A stretch of 64,000 nt of DNA from Escallonia rubra (lineage: Eukaryota; Streptophyta; Magnoliopsida; Escalloniales; Escalloniaceae). The position numbers and the translations under genes are program-made. Below, in pieces: positions 22,854-41,400 of this stretch. Where the stretch lies: NCBI GenBank assembly GCA_033065855.1, contig JAVXUO010001488.1, positions 992,001 through 1,056,000 of the forward strand, in the 5' to 3' direction. The notes beneath the pieces were generated by a model. The model saw only the letters and a program-made list of their open reading frames with translations, did no database searches and was not told the origin of the DNA. The stretch's first letter is position 1, and each line of letters begins with the position of its first letter.

Positions 22854-23080
22854 GTGAAGAAAATACCACAAAGCACGTAAGTCAGCTGATAAAGAGTTAT
22901 CTTAACTTAATCGAGAGGTCTCGTTTTCGAGCCCTGTAAATGCAGCTGCGTTAAAAACTTGGTAGGGAGAGCTTCACCGCCCATGTGATCCTGCCCGGCT
23001 CGAACCCGGGTTAGTCGGCTCCCAATATAGTGTTCGGATACAGGGTGGTCTAACAAAAAAAAAAAAAATGTGAAGAAAAT
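22854..23080 (+). mobile_element. tRNA-derived SINE with 11-bp target-site duplication
   Basis: GTGAAGAAAAT flanks the element at 22854-22864 and 23070-23080. The body is about 205 bp and ends in a run of 14 A. Near the 5' end a box-A-like stretch (GTCAGCTGATAAAG, around 22882) and a box-B-like stretch (GTTTTCGAGCCC, around 22923) sit at the spacing expected of a tRNA-like RNA polymerase III promoter. Plant SINEs are copied by LINE enzymes; LINEs of a suitable type occur in this window, but a direct partner is not shown. It is not a functional tRNA gene. Confidence 0.85.
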
Positions 23081-23946
23081 GGTATGGAATATTGATGCAC
23101 CAACTTAGCGCAACATGTTTTCTAATGCTAACAACACACGCATCTTTGATAGTTGGCATAAGCGAGAATAACAATTGAGCCTTGTTTCTTTTTCTTTTAG
23201 TTCCACTTGATCAGTCGTGACAATACCATCGGACCTTCTTGAGCATCAACTCCCTCGCATAACTCACCGCTACAAAGTGTCACGGGCTGCCCCTTGACAC
23301 CTACCATGACAAGCACAACGCCCTATACGCCCTTCAAGCACAGCGCCCACGCGCCCTCCCAACCTAGCACTCGCAAGCTCATCAAGCCTCGCGCCCCTGC
23401 ATGCCCGACTGCAGTACCCGTGCACGCCATAAGCCAACCGTGAAGATTTGAAGATCCAGGCGTGCATTTTTTCTCACTTTTGGTGAAGATCACCCTTGTA
23501 TATATTTAAGTTTCCCAGTAAAATTTCAAGTTATTCCGAATTGTATTTCTCCAAAAAGGTGCACTATGACTCCTCGCACATAGTAACGTCTACTACTGTC
23601 ACTTTGTGACCGTTTGCCCTTGTGTTGAAATTTACTAATTGTGCACTGTTTTATGCAATGTTGATGCACTGTTTATTATAAATAGTTGAGATTGGTTGAC
23701 AGACTCTTCTTGTAAGCGGCAAGTCGAGTGCCACACACAGTTTTCTTTGTGCCATCAAGGACCACCGCGTGTCACTAAGGAATGCCTCATAAGACGAGGC
23801 ATACACGGACAGCGTTAGATAAACCTTGCATGCCCTTCATCTTGTGCTTTGGACAAAGTAAGCGCATGACGACGCTATGGGTCTGTCTCCTCCCGAAAAC
23901 GTTCACGATACTTTTTTTGTCCTAGGCCTCGGAAGAAAGTCATGTT

Positions 23947-23980
23947 GGTGGGGGGTGGGGGGGGGGGGGGGGGGGGGGGG
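23947..23980 (+). repeat. Poly-G run
   Basis: A G-only run of 24 at 23957-23980, preceded by another short G block. Such a run could form G-quadruplex DNA and is prone to length error in sequencing, so its exact length should not be trusted. Confidence 0.8.
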
Positions 23981-24319
23981 TCGAGAAATTCCCTCAAGGC
24001 CCATCTTAGACATAGAACGTGTCGTAATGTGTAATAGAGATGAATTAAAGGTAACAGACAGGCGATAACCAAAGTAATGCTTCATTGACGCTTATAGCTA
24101 TTGCCTTTTATCTCTCTGATTGATACCACCGTGCTAATAAGGTAAGTCTGCTCGCTCTCGAGTCTTGATCAAGGATTATTTGCAGTACATTTGCCAACAC
24201 AGTCATGGTCATGAAATCACTGTTCTTTAACAGCGTGATGGCAGATAGGGGGTGCAGTAGTCAAAAGGAAGATAATAGAAGTTTCACGAGTTATCTTTTC
24301 CGGTAATTAATTTGATTGC

Positions 24320-29838
<5,519 letters not shown>

Positions 29839-32325
29839 CTGTCTCTTCAGTGTGAGCAGCATTTTTCTGTTGTAGTTCCATTTCCATGTCACAAGTTTAA
29901 TGGATGTGGCATGTTGTTTGTGGATGATCTTTATGTATATTTGGAAATTGTATAGAGAGTTTCTTTTTTCATGTATATCAAAGCATTAGGATCAACGCTT
30001 CTGCGATCTTAATCTATGGTACACAAGTCCATGGAGCTTTTGTTGTACCCAAGCATGTTTAGTGTTCAGGAATGTTTTATCTGAATCTTGGGAACTGCAA
30101 TTTGGGTTCTTACATGATTCGTACCTGCAGCCAGCCTGTTACCTTGTATGCTACAGAGCCTGTAAGAAACGTTTTGTTGCTTTGATGTGTACTCTCTCTA
30201 GATTGTACATTCTATAAATCCATGCGCAATGAAAAATCTTTTATCCTTGTAAACGAGAATCCTGACACACACACACAACCGCATACTATGTCTAATGGCT
30301 ATCAAGCTTAAAGGCGCTGCTCTATTTATTTATCAAAATAATAAGTAAATAAATTGTGAAGAAATTGCAGATAACAATGGGTGCTTGCTCTAAGTCCAAA
30401 TAAAAAGACCTTGCTTTTGTTCATTATAGTTTTCATTTTATTGATATACCATCTGGTGGATGATTGACTGGTGCTTTCGACCTTAAATTGTTCCAATAAG
30501 GAACATAATCAGACCCTTCTCTATCGAAAGCTTGTATTGGGCAAAATTGTTCACAGCAAGTAACACATATTGCCGAGTGAGGATGACACTAGAAGCCATG
30601 CCCGCCAGAAATGATTGTTGTGGTGATGGAAGTTGACTGGGCAGGAAATGTAGAGCTTAAGCTTTATCATGAAAAGGAAAACTCGGTCGTGGTTTCGCCT
30701 TGCGACCATATGAATTATGACTCCACACGAGGGTTTCAGCACTCCCAACTCTTGTAAATAGTTTATGCCTTTTTCGTTTGGTTGGAGGCTGGAGAGTTCA
30801 CAAAGTAGCTGATCTGAACAAGAAAAATGGAAAGCAAACAGCGGGCAATTTCTTAGAAATGAAACATGTAGATTTTCTCGCTGTAGACTTTGAATTTTGA
30901 GGCTGAATAATGAACAATTTGAATTTACAATTTGGTAATAGAGGGCATTTAATGTGATGGAAATGTTATTTCCGCCTCTTAGTATGTTCCGATTCTTTTC
31001 TTTTCTTTTCTTCTGGCGCTAAAAACAACGCATGCTAGTGACAAACTTTTGACCATTTAACGAGAAATGAGGGGCAATATCATATAAGCCGCTCCCGCTC
31101 CTGCTCCCTTTTTGTCGCTATTTCGCCAATGAGAAGGTGATGATTGGCCTCCCTTTCCGGATTCATGTGATAATGTAAAGAAGTTGTTATTCTATTTTCC
31201 AATTGCCGTTTTAGTCGACAGTGGGGTTTACTTAATTCAGGTCTGACATGGTCTTCACCAAATTATCCGGCAATCACAACTTGCAACTCACCTTTCACCA
31301 GCATTAAAAAGGGTTCAATAATGACCCGAGTGTTAGGTCTCTGTTAACAAAGTCCACTTTGTTTAATTGGCTTAAATTCGGGCAATCCGATATGTTCCAT
31401 TGTCAACTGGTGTTAAAAAAAGTCGTCCGCCAGGCGTTAAAGATCTGCATCGCAAATGTCAACGTATTTTCCGCGGAAAGGATCAAATTCAACTAATGTT
31501 TGATCTTTTCTCACTATTCTTAGATGGCCAAGTTGGGCTGGAGTGATTGAACGTTTGTTCTTCACAACTTGAATTCGGGTTCTTCCCAAAAACAATTGAG
31601 TTGTGACATTGAACGAACACTTGGGTTTAGCCGGTTTGTGGCAACAACAATTTGCACTTCACCATTTTACCACAAGTTATGAAGTCCAAAAGTAACGTTT
31701 TGGCGCCTAACAGGGACTCCAGATGACTGCATGCAGGGGTTGATGAACAAGGCCTCCCCTCGTCCATCAGCCTAAATCTATTGTCACTTCATCAAAAACG
31801 TCATCTACCCTCTATTTCTATTGACTGGGTTTTAGCGAGGCTTACTGTAACATACTAGTAATGGAAATGGAAGTAAGGTCGACAGTGCCACTTTACCGAA
31901 TCCTATTACTTATCTATATTTCCTAATGACAAAGTCCGTATACGTAACGTCTAAACAAAAATGGCAATGGCATGGGTATACATCCGCTTGAGTTGTGTCA
32001 AACTCTGGAACTTCTTCTTCGTCTAGCTTTCCGCCCTTATCGGATTATTGAGAACAGGTGAGCAAGACTGCTTTTCTTCTGTAAGGTTCTGTTCGGTTCC
32101 TGAAAACAAGAGTACGAAAAAGAAAAATGAGCTCGTAATGTTCCCGAGTTTTGTAGTCCACAAGCATGTATTTACAGTTGCAAAGTGCTGCCTAACCTTT
32201 TTTGGAAGAAGCATGCAATAAGGGGAGTTTCTGAAAGAATATATTAGTAGAGTTATTTATGCAGATGGGCTTTCTCAAGTCTTTTGATTTTTGTTGCTGT
32301 TGAATATTTGATTTTGAACTAGACG
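29839..32325. other. Intergenic region upstream of the first receptor kinase
   Basis: 3' region of the GNAT gene followed by the presumed promoter of the first LRR kinase gene. Only short unconserved frames. No transposon with clear ends was seen. Confidence 0.5.
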
Positions 32326-35300
32326 ATGGCGAGGGGAAATGTCTGTCTCGTTGGGATAGTTATAGCTCTGTTATCATGTTGCTTTCATCTGCTTGCTGCT
32401 CAACAGATTACTCGTCCACTTGAAGGTTAATTTTATCTCCTTTTCGTTAACTGCGCGCCCGCCCTCCGAGTCACATTTTTGAAACGCATCTTATTTATGT
32501 TAGTAGTGTCATTGATAACTGCAGTCACAGCGTTGCAAGCAATTCGTCGGAAATTGAAGGATCCCCTGAAGAATCTCAGTAGCTGGAAGAAGAGTGATCC
32601 ATGCACTGCAAATTGGACTGGGGTGATCTGCATCTTTGAGCCAACGGATGCTTATCTACATGTTACAGAACTGTACGTAAACTTTTTTTCTATTCATCTG
32701 TGAACTCGGTTAGTCACTTGTAGGTTTCTTCAGATGTTTTTACTCTAGTTCCTTCATCTAGAGCTTCTTTCACTCTAAGCTACGGGGAGACAGTTTCCTT
32801 CTCCAATCAAACTAGATTGTCTTTAATGTTTCACCGCTATCCTAGTAGCTTTTACTCGTTTGGTTTCCTTAACTTCCTATCAGCTATAGACTTGTGTATA
32901 CTCCAGTTCTTATATACATAAATATGGTGTAAAATACCCAAAGGTCAGTCAAACATTCGGTTTTCAGGGTGGCACTAAACGTGTTTATACTATGGTGAAA
33001 TCCATTTTCTTTTCTTTTTCCGTTAGTTTCATTTGATTTTTTCATGATATAGGCGCTTGCTTAACAAGAACCTCTCGGGAACTTTAGCTCCTGAGCTTGG
33101 CCAATTATCTTACATGCAAATACTGTAAGTCAATGCAATTTAACGTGTTAGTCATTGTAACATATATTAGTTCATAATTATGTTAATGTTTAGCGAAAAG
33201 AGAGCGATGTTAATGACTTCTTATCTTTTGCAAGGGATTTTATGTGGAACAATATCACTGGCAGCATACCAAAGGAGATAGGCAAAATTACTGCTTTGCA
33301 GCTTCTGTAAGTTGAAACTTAATATATGCATTCTCTGCAGAAGACTATTTTTGTGCTGCTAGTGGTACACGATTAATTCACCTGAAGAGATCGATGGTAT
33401 ATACTTCTTCATGGGCATATATCTTCTCCTCTAAGTACTAAGATATGACTTCGTCTTTTACCAACAACCTAGGATGGAACGAAAAATAAGTTTTTCTCCT
33501 GTTATACGGCATATAAAAGTGTTTATGCTCGCAGAATATCCTGAGACTAAAGTGGATTAGTACTTCCCCATGATTATGTTTTTGGTGACGACAAGGGTAT
33601 CATTTCCGTCTTCTGTTATATGTAGGATGGTGACTTCTGTAAGTTAACAAGAGATTTCACATTTGTTCGTTGCATGGTGTAAACTGATATTCTTGGCAGG
33701 TAGTGGCAGTTGGTATGTTGCATGAATGGTAGCCGATTTCATGTGAAAGAAGTGATGTTATTGATCTTCTACTTCTTATTTTTTGTTATCTTTCCCTCAT
33801 CTCAATTATATAAAGTTCTGAATACCTAATCCAATGCAGCATAAAGTGAACGACGAGATCGTCATGCATCCATTTTTATGACCTATAGCTGCATTTGCTC
33901 TTAGCTTGACCAATTCAATTGACGAATATTCGATCCTATGCTTGAATTAGTTTTCCCTTATGAGAAATCTAGAATTTGTGTTCTATTTTCTACATGCAGG
34001 CTTTTGAGTGGCAACCAAATATCAGGTCCTTTACCGGATGAGCTTGGATTTCTTCCCAACTTGACTAAATTTCAGTTGGACTTGAATTATATATCCGGAC
34101 CGATACCAAAATCTTTTGTAAACTTGCCCAAAGTAAAGCATTTGTAAGTTTGCTTCTTGGAACCAGATTTCAGTTTGTTTGATAGTTTTGAGTGTCTTCA
34201 TGTTATATATTGATTTCAGCCATATGAACAACAATTCGATCAGCGGTCAGATTCCACCAGAGCTTTCTGCACTACCTCTACTTCAACACATGTAAGTACC
34301 TTGGTAAATGGTGTTGTAAGCAACTTAATTCATGATTTAACTCCAAAGCATATACTTTCTGTACTTACCACACTTCTTTCTCACAAAAAAAAAAAAAAAA
34401 TGACTACTCGCAGCCTTTTGGACAATAACATGTTATCGGGATACCTTCCGCCAGAGCTTTCTAAGATGCCTAGCTTGAAGATTCTGTTAGTTCACTTCTT
34501 ACTTTACTCTTTATTCTTTTTTCTTCTCTTTTGGGGTAGGTACTATTTGTCTGCTGATTGCCAGAAACAGAATTTCAGTAAGTTGCTTATGGTTATATAG
34601 GTGGTTGGAGAAGGTAATACATGGGAATATGTTACGGCAAAAAGGATTTATGTTTATGTGCATATAGTAGAGCCAACGAGTTTTAAATCTTAGTTGCTTG
34701 AATTAAACACTAGAGGAAACTTACAGCACAACTGAACAAAAGGTTGGCGCGACGACTAATATTGCTCGCAAGAAACAAGTCCTTGTGTTTCTCCTTATTA
34801 CTCCTTTACGTGGATGCTTGCTGTATGCCCATCCCATATTAACCATTTTTCACGTAATTGGTTTCCAATTGGTTCCAGTTCCATATTTTCGGGCATGTGC
34901 TCATTAGTAGCTATATGATTGATACATGGAGCACTCAGGTTACCATATTTACATCTAGTATGTCACATCTGTATCATGGTTAGATTATAGTTTTGTGAAA
35001 GGAGCACATTTGCATACTTCAGATACTATTGGAGATAATATGCTGGTTACTAGAGCGAGGAGCCTAGAGCTGCATCCAGCATTATACATTGCTTGAAATT
35101 ATTGATTGCTTCTGCCTAAATTGATGTTCAAAGTTTCAAGAATGAAGTCACGTAATACTAATCTCTCCCCACCCTGTCCCGACAAAATACTTCCTGCAGT
35201 CAACTTGACAATAATGATTTCAACGGGAGCACGATTCCAGGCACTTACAGCAATATGTCCAAGCTCTTGAAACTGTAAGTTACTCCTTTCCTATCTAGGT

Positions 35301-35428
35301 TTTTGCCTCTTCCGTGGCATCAATCAACTAGTATTGGAAGACATTGTGATACCTGATTTAGTTTCAGGGAGAAAGAGAAAGAGGGGGAGAGAGGGGGGGG
35401 GGGGAGGGAGGGAGGGGGGAGGGGGGGG

Positions 35429-35474
<46 letters not shown>

Positions 35475-38400
35475 GATACATCAAGTTTGTGTCAGTGTTT
35501 AACGGAGGAGAAAGAATGTAGTGAACAACATACCTGGTTCACTTCTACCACATTTTTGGATAATATAGTTGCTAAGAGGTCTTCCATATTTACAAATCGT
35601 CGAATCCTATATCTTATTGCATTTTTATCTTATTGACGGCTGTCTGCTGCTATTGCCAATTGCTGAGCATACAGATTTATATAATCATAAATGCAATGCC
35701 ACTCAACCGTGCAGGAGTCTTAGGAACTGCAACCTGCAAGGAACTGTTCCTGATTTGAGTGGGATCCCCGAGCTTCTTTACTTGTAAGTTTGTAACACTG
35801 GTTTTGGCAGCGAATAAAATGCGATCTATTATTATTTTCATGTACACGTCGTTCTTAATTTTTTTGTTACATAAGTAAATGATGTTATTGGTTTGAGTAT
35901 CATTTTGAGCATGTTTACTTCGGTTAGGTATTAAGATCCACTGGTGTGATTGCTTACAATCTCTATCCATGTTACAGGGATCTTAGCAACAACAATCTTA
36001 CTGGAAGCATACCATCAAATCGGCTTTCTGATAATATCACAACTATGTATGTGGATGTTGACATAGAAAGCCGCTAAAGCTTGCTTCAATTTCTATTTCT
36101 TTCGTTTATGAGCTATCTTCTCTCTCTATGTCTCTCTCTCTCTCTCTCTCATCTCAAGAAAAAACACATGCTTGCTTGGTACACATGTATGTATATGGCA
36201 GATATTTGTCTTTATTCTGCCTCTTGAGTATGTTGACCTTAAGTTTGATTAAAGGATAAACATCTGAGAAATCTTTTGCAGTGATCTAGCAAGCAATATG
36301 CTTAATGGATCCATTCCCTCAAATTTCTCGGGCCTTCCTCATCTTCAGAAATTGTGAGGAGCTCTAGCTTTCACTTTATCAATTTTGTGATGATTTGTTG
36401 ATTAACTGTCTTATACTGTCTAATGGTGTTCTTCTGTATTGTAGGTCACTTGGGAAAAATCGGTTAAGTGGTTCTGTTCCCTCTACAATTTGGAAGAATA
36501 TAACTTTTACTCCAGATGCAAAGCTATTACTGTAAGACATGATTCATATATCAACCTCACAAAATTGTTCGCGAAAACAATTATGGCAGATTAAATTTTT
36601 CAATGGCTATTAATATAAGAATGTGTTCTATAAGTTGGAATGACTATAGTTTTGTGCACCGTCTACTTAAGAAATTACTAGTTAAGAAATTCTGTTTAAG
36701 TAGAGCTATCTAACCAAGTGAGCCCATGTTGTCATGTCCAAACATATGAAAAGGAATATATATCCATCTCTCACTAGATTTCGAGAACGAGGGACATATT
36801 AATCCTTTTAACATTCTTTGGCATGCCAACTCTGGTTCATATTGCAGATGTGTCCAATGCATATGATTTTTCTTAACATGTCATGCCATCTCATAAGAAT
36901 GGAAAATTTTATCGATGGATCATTCATTCTTCCATGCTTCATTAAATGATCTCCATTTTGCAGGGATTTCCAAAATAATCTGCTTTCGGATATTTCAGGC
37001 ACTCTCGACCCTCCTTCAAATGTATCTATTTAGTGAGTTTCTACTTCTATTCCTTGTAAAGGACATGCAAACATTACCGCATTTGATTTTCTGTTTAGTT
37101 ACTCTAAAGTCTAGACGTTAATCGCTCGTTACTTTCCGGATTATATATGGTTGTTGCAACGACGGCAACAGATGCGTGACACAAAGAAATTCAGGGTTCT
37201 CATCATATAGTTGTAGAAGTTGTTTTACAAGCCTTGTTAAAGGTGTAATTTAATTTCCTGCATAAATCCTTCAACCGTGGTCCACGTTCGTCTAATTTAG
37301 TGCCTACTCTCTCCAACCATTATCACTTGTATTCGAGCTGATGATCCCGCCTTGGTAAGACAAATAGACAGACAAAGAAGGACATGTCCCAACAACCTTG
37401 AAGACTCGGCTAAACACCTATCAAGGTTTGGATGATATTCTCTTTTGTGTGTTTAACCGTCAAGACAAGTATTATACGAAGCACAGTCCAGTGACATTTT
37501 TTCTATAGGTAGCACCATAACGCCCTGGTCCACAGCCCCGCCGAAGGTAATGCTTCCCTCAAATGGGCTAGCCAAAGTATGAACTTATGAGCTTGTGTAC
37601 AGGGTCTTAATTATAAGGTCAGTCTCATGCTCTCCAACATCGGATGTGGGATATCTCAATCTCCCCTCCTTATACCCTAGCATCATTGCCAAGGCTCAAT
37701 CTCACATAGCCCAAAATTACTCTCTAGTTTATGTGGGATATACCCGGCTCACCCTTCATTGCCCCAACCATTCTGTTAATGTTATATACCCGGGCTTGCC
37801 CTCGTTTTTTTCCAACCATCAAACAACTTGACTGGATTGGCCAACCTGAGCTTTTGAGAGTCGGTTTTGATACCATCTGTAACACTTCGTCTCTCAAAAG
37901 GGCTAGCCAAAGTAGATACTTATGAGTTCATGGGCAAGGTCTTATAAGGCCAATCTCATACTGATCATTGAGATTCTTTAGATGCGTTGGAGTGATAAGA
38001 AATCAGCAAAAGCAAGTCATACGACCAGAATGACTGGTAAGAAGCATGAAGAAAACCAGAAGCACATAATAAAACTAACTTTGAGATTGGCTAAATACCA
38101 ATTAAGGTTTAGATGATATTCTCCGTTATTTTGTGACTGTCAAAACAAGTTTCGCCTGAAGCAGATCGAGTGCCAGTTTTCAATAGGTAGCAACAGACGA
38201 TTGAGATTCTATAGATGCTTTGGTGGTGATAATAAATAAGCAAAAAGAAGTCATACAACCAGAATCATATGTAAGAAACATGAAGAAAACCAGAAGCACA
38301 TTAATAGACTTTGATCTGCTATTGCTAACGCATTTTGGTTTAGGTTATTTTAACTGGAGAACAAGATGTAAGTCAATGGCTGCCTCTTATTGTTTTAACA

Positions 38401-41400
38401 TTCCCATCATGAAAAAAAATTAAGAACAACCAAGCTCAAACCTGATGGAGACCATGGTGGAACTAAGCTGTTGAAAAACCTTTAACAAGCCCAGAGAGGA
38501 CTCCCAAAGTTCCTATGTTGAATTGTGTTCAGTATACTTCTCCGTTTACCACCTTCCAGTCCAAACCCCATATCTGTCGTAGCTTCTGAGAGAAACTTGT
38601 AATTTACACGGAGATACAACCTTGTTGTCAGAACAAATGGTACATCAGAAAGTGTGTTTGAAATTGGGGCATTATATTTATTTTCGTTGCATTATGTATT
38701 CCAGCTTGTTGGGAGAAGCTGACCCTTGTGGATGAAACTTTTTTTGGAGTACGTATGTTACATGCGTCACACACTAATAGATTGTGAATCACATAATTGT
38801 TGACCTTATCCTGCTACTAACGCTTCGGTAAGATTTCATACAGCATCTTTTGCAATCACTAAGGGATGATTTGATTTAGCATACAAAATTTAAGACAAGC
38901 GACATCTGAGTTCTGTTGTTGTTTCATTACAAGAATCAATCATCTCAGAGCATTATGATGAATGACAATCATCACAAACCGGATAGAAATGCCCCAATGT
39001 AAAATTGCAAGTAATCATGTTCCAGGTTAAGACAGTTTTAAGTTGGCCCTCTACTTACCATCGCCATTTTCCCTTCCTACTTGGGGCCATTCATGTGATA
39101 ATAAGACGGCAAGCAGACTGGGTTACTTCCATGACCTTCTTCATTTGAAAGTAATGCATCTATGTCCTGTAATCTATATTTGCAAATACTTATACTGACC
39201 ACATATGCAAAAAGTCTCAATAACTTCCGTTTAAGAAAAATGTGTTCTAAATGTGCTGTTATCAATAAGTATGAATCAGTATATATCAGTTTTTCTGCTT
39301 TCTGGTTGCACCGAGTTTGAAAACAACTTGATATGTTAATTTTCAGCCTTGAAGGAAATCCTGTTTGTACAATTCCAAATCAACAAAACATAGTCCGGTT
39401 CTGTGGACCTGAAGATGGAGACAATTACCCCCCTGGAAGTGCGAATAACTCTGGAAGTGGGAATAACTCTGATGTTAGTTGCTTGCCTCAATCTTGTCCA
39501 ACCAGTCATCATTTTGAATATGTCCTAGATTCTCCTGGTCGTTGCTTTTGTGCTGCACCTTTTGGGGTTGGATTACGTTTAAGAAGTCCCAGCATATCAG
39601 ATTTTCCTCCATATACAGATCAATTCAAAGTGTTTATCACAAGAAATCTTGGCTTGGATCTTTATCAACTACTCATCCAGTCCATAGAGTGGCAAAGAGG
39701 TCCTAGGCTAAAGATGTACTTAAAATTCTTCCCCCAGTATTCAAATCATAGTATGACGTTCAACATCAGTGAGGTTCAACGAATTGCAAACATGATTGCA
39801 ACATTTGCGATTCCTGGAAGTGACATCTTTGGCCCATATGACCTGCTTTATTTCACTCTGGAGGGTCCTTACTCTAATGGTACGTCTTTAGAACAATCTC
39901 ATTACATTCAATTGGCCAAAATTCTCCAAGCATATCTCTCTCCCTACTTTTTGGTCTCATCTTTGGGAGGGGGATTGCCATGTAGTGAAGGGGGTAAAGC
40001 ATACTTCATTTACAAGGTTCTTTTGATGCTAATCCAAAACACAATTTTTTTAGAGGCCAGCAACTATTAGATATGTAAACAGTGGATAGATGAATTTTTT
40101 TGTAATAATCTTTGACCGTATTTTCAAGTAAATGGTTGGTATTGTTCTACTAGTGTTCTGTACGTCCATGCCGACATATATGAGAAAATCAAATTAATAT
40201 GCCCTGTTTACTTCTCTTGCTGTTTCTGTACTTATGTTTAATCAGATTGACATACATCATACTATTTGGAATGTTCATGGACGAAAACATGTGGGGTTGA
40301 AAAATCTGTAATAACTTCTTTATAACCCCCTTGAACTCTAACGACTGATTGCTTGCATCACGAGTGAACTTAGATGCTGCGTAAACTCTTTCAGATGACT
40401 TTTCTAGTCTTTATTGAGCTTAAACTACCAATCGTTGTGAATGTTGTATGCAGTCTTTATCAGACCTACAAAAACTGGTATAAGCAAAGGCACCCTTATT
40501 GGGATCGTGTTAGGGTCCATCTCCTGTGGAATTGGAGTACTTTTGGTCATCATATTTGTATTTTTAAGACGGCATCCCAGATGTCAACAAGAAGCGTTGA
40601 AACATCAATCATGTGAGTCTGTTTATGATTACTGTCATGATTATTCCTCATCCTCAACAACTTTTACTCAAGTATGGAGAAAATATTTTTTTGGCGAGGA
40701 CAAGTAGGACGTCTCTCTCTTTATCATTAAATGGCTTGAGTGGGATCGCAATACTTGATGTTGTTTTTAATCTTCTTGATGTTGTTACTGATTGTCATTT
40801 GCAGCTGAGCGCAGAGAGTGACTTTTCTTATTAATTTTTAATATCTTGCAAGATTATTTTTTTTCTTCTGCAGAGTAAAGTAATTTAAAGTTCTAACCGT
40901 TTGCTACTACTAGCTCAGATAATGTCTCTTGATTAAATTTTGTAGTTATTAACTTCCTGCTTTATAAATTCCCTCGTGATGCTCTCTCGTGCAAGGATAT
41001 GCCACGTTATTTCGATTGGCATCTATCTTGTTAAATTTAAGCTTTGAATTGATCGTATGTCGCCTATTACTGTTTTCCAACTAATCATATTCAAGTAGAT
41101 GTGATACGATGAGCTCCGGGCATGTGATTGTGTTTGGACGTGTCCATGTGTTTCTTTGATCAAGTGGAATAATTTGTTGTTGCTCATCCTATACTGTCTT
41201 CGGTTCCCCTGAGCTTATGTTGTTTTATACATCGTTCGCAACATCGTGTAATTACCATCAGCGTCTGTCTCATTGATCTATCAGAACTTTACAAAGGTGC
41301 ATACAAGTGGATTGACCCAAATAAAGCATCTCAAAGTTGAAGAAATATTGCTATGTGATGGAAAGTTCTTCTTGTAACTTAAATTCATTAGCTCGATGGC

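Larger units (their letters stand above)
21346..24319. other. Gene-poor region with a SINE and a G run
   Basis: Upstream of both the NPH3-like gene (left) and the GNAT gene (right), so it should contain both promoters. It holds the SINE at 22854-23080 and a poly-G stretch at 23947-23980. The part from about 23210 to 23460 is GC-rich, unlike its surroundings, and could be transposon debris, but I recognise no protein domain or terminal repeat there. Confidence 0.5.

Noticed and set aside
22865-23068. tRNA-like sequence
   Set aside because: Box A and B look tRNA-like, but the A tail and flanking duplication show it is a SINE, not a tRNA gene.
23210-23460. GC-rich segment that could be transposon coding sequence
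   Set aside because: No domain, terminal repeat or duplication could be recognised; left as unassigned.
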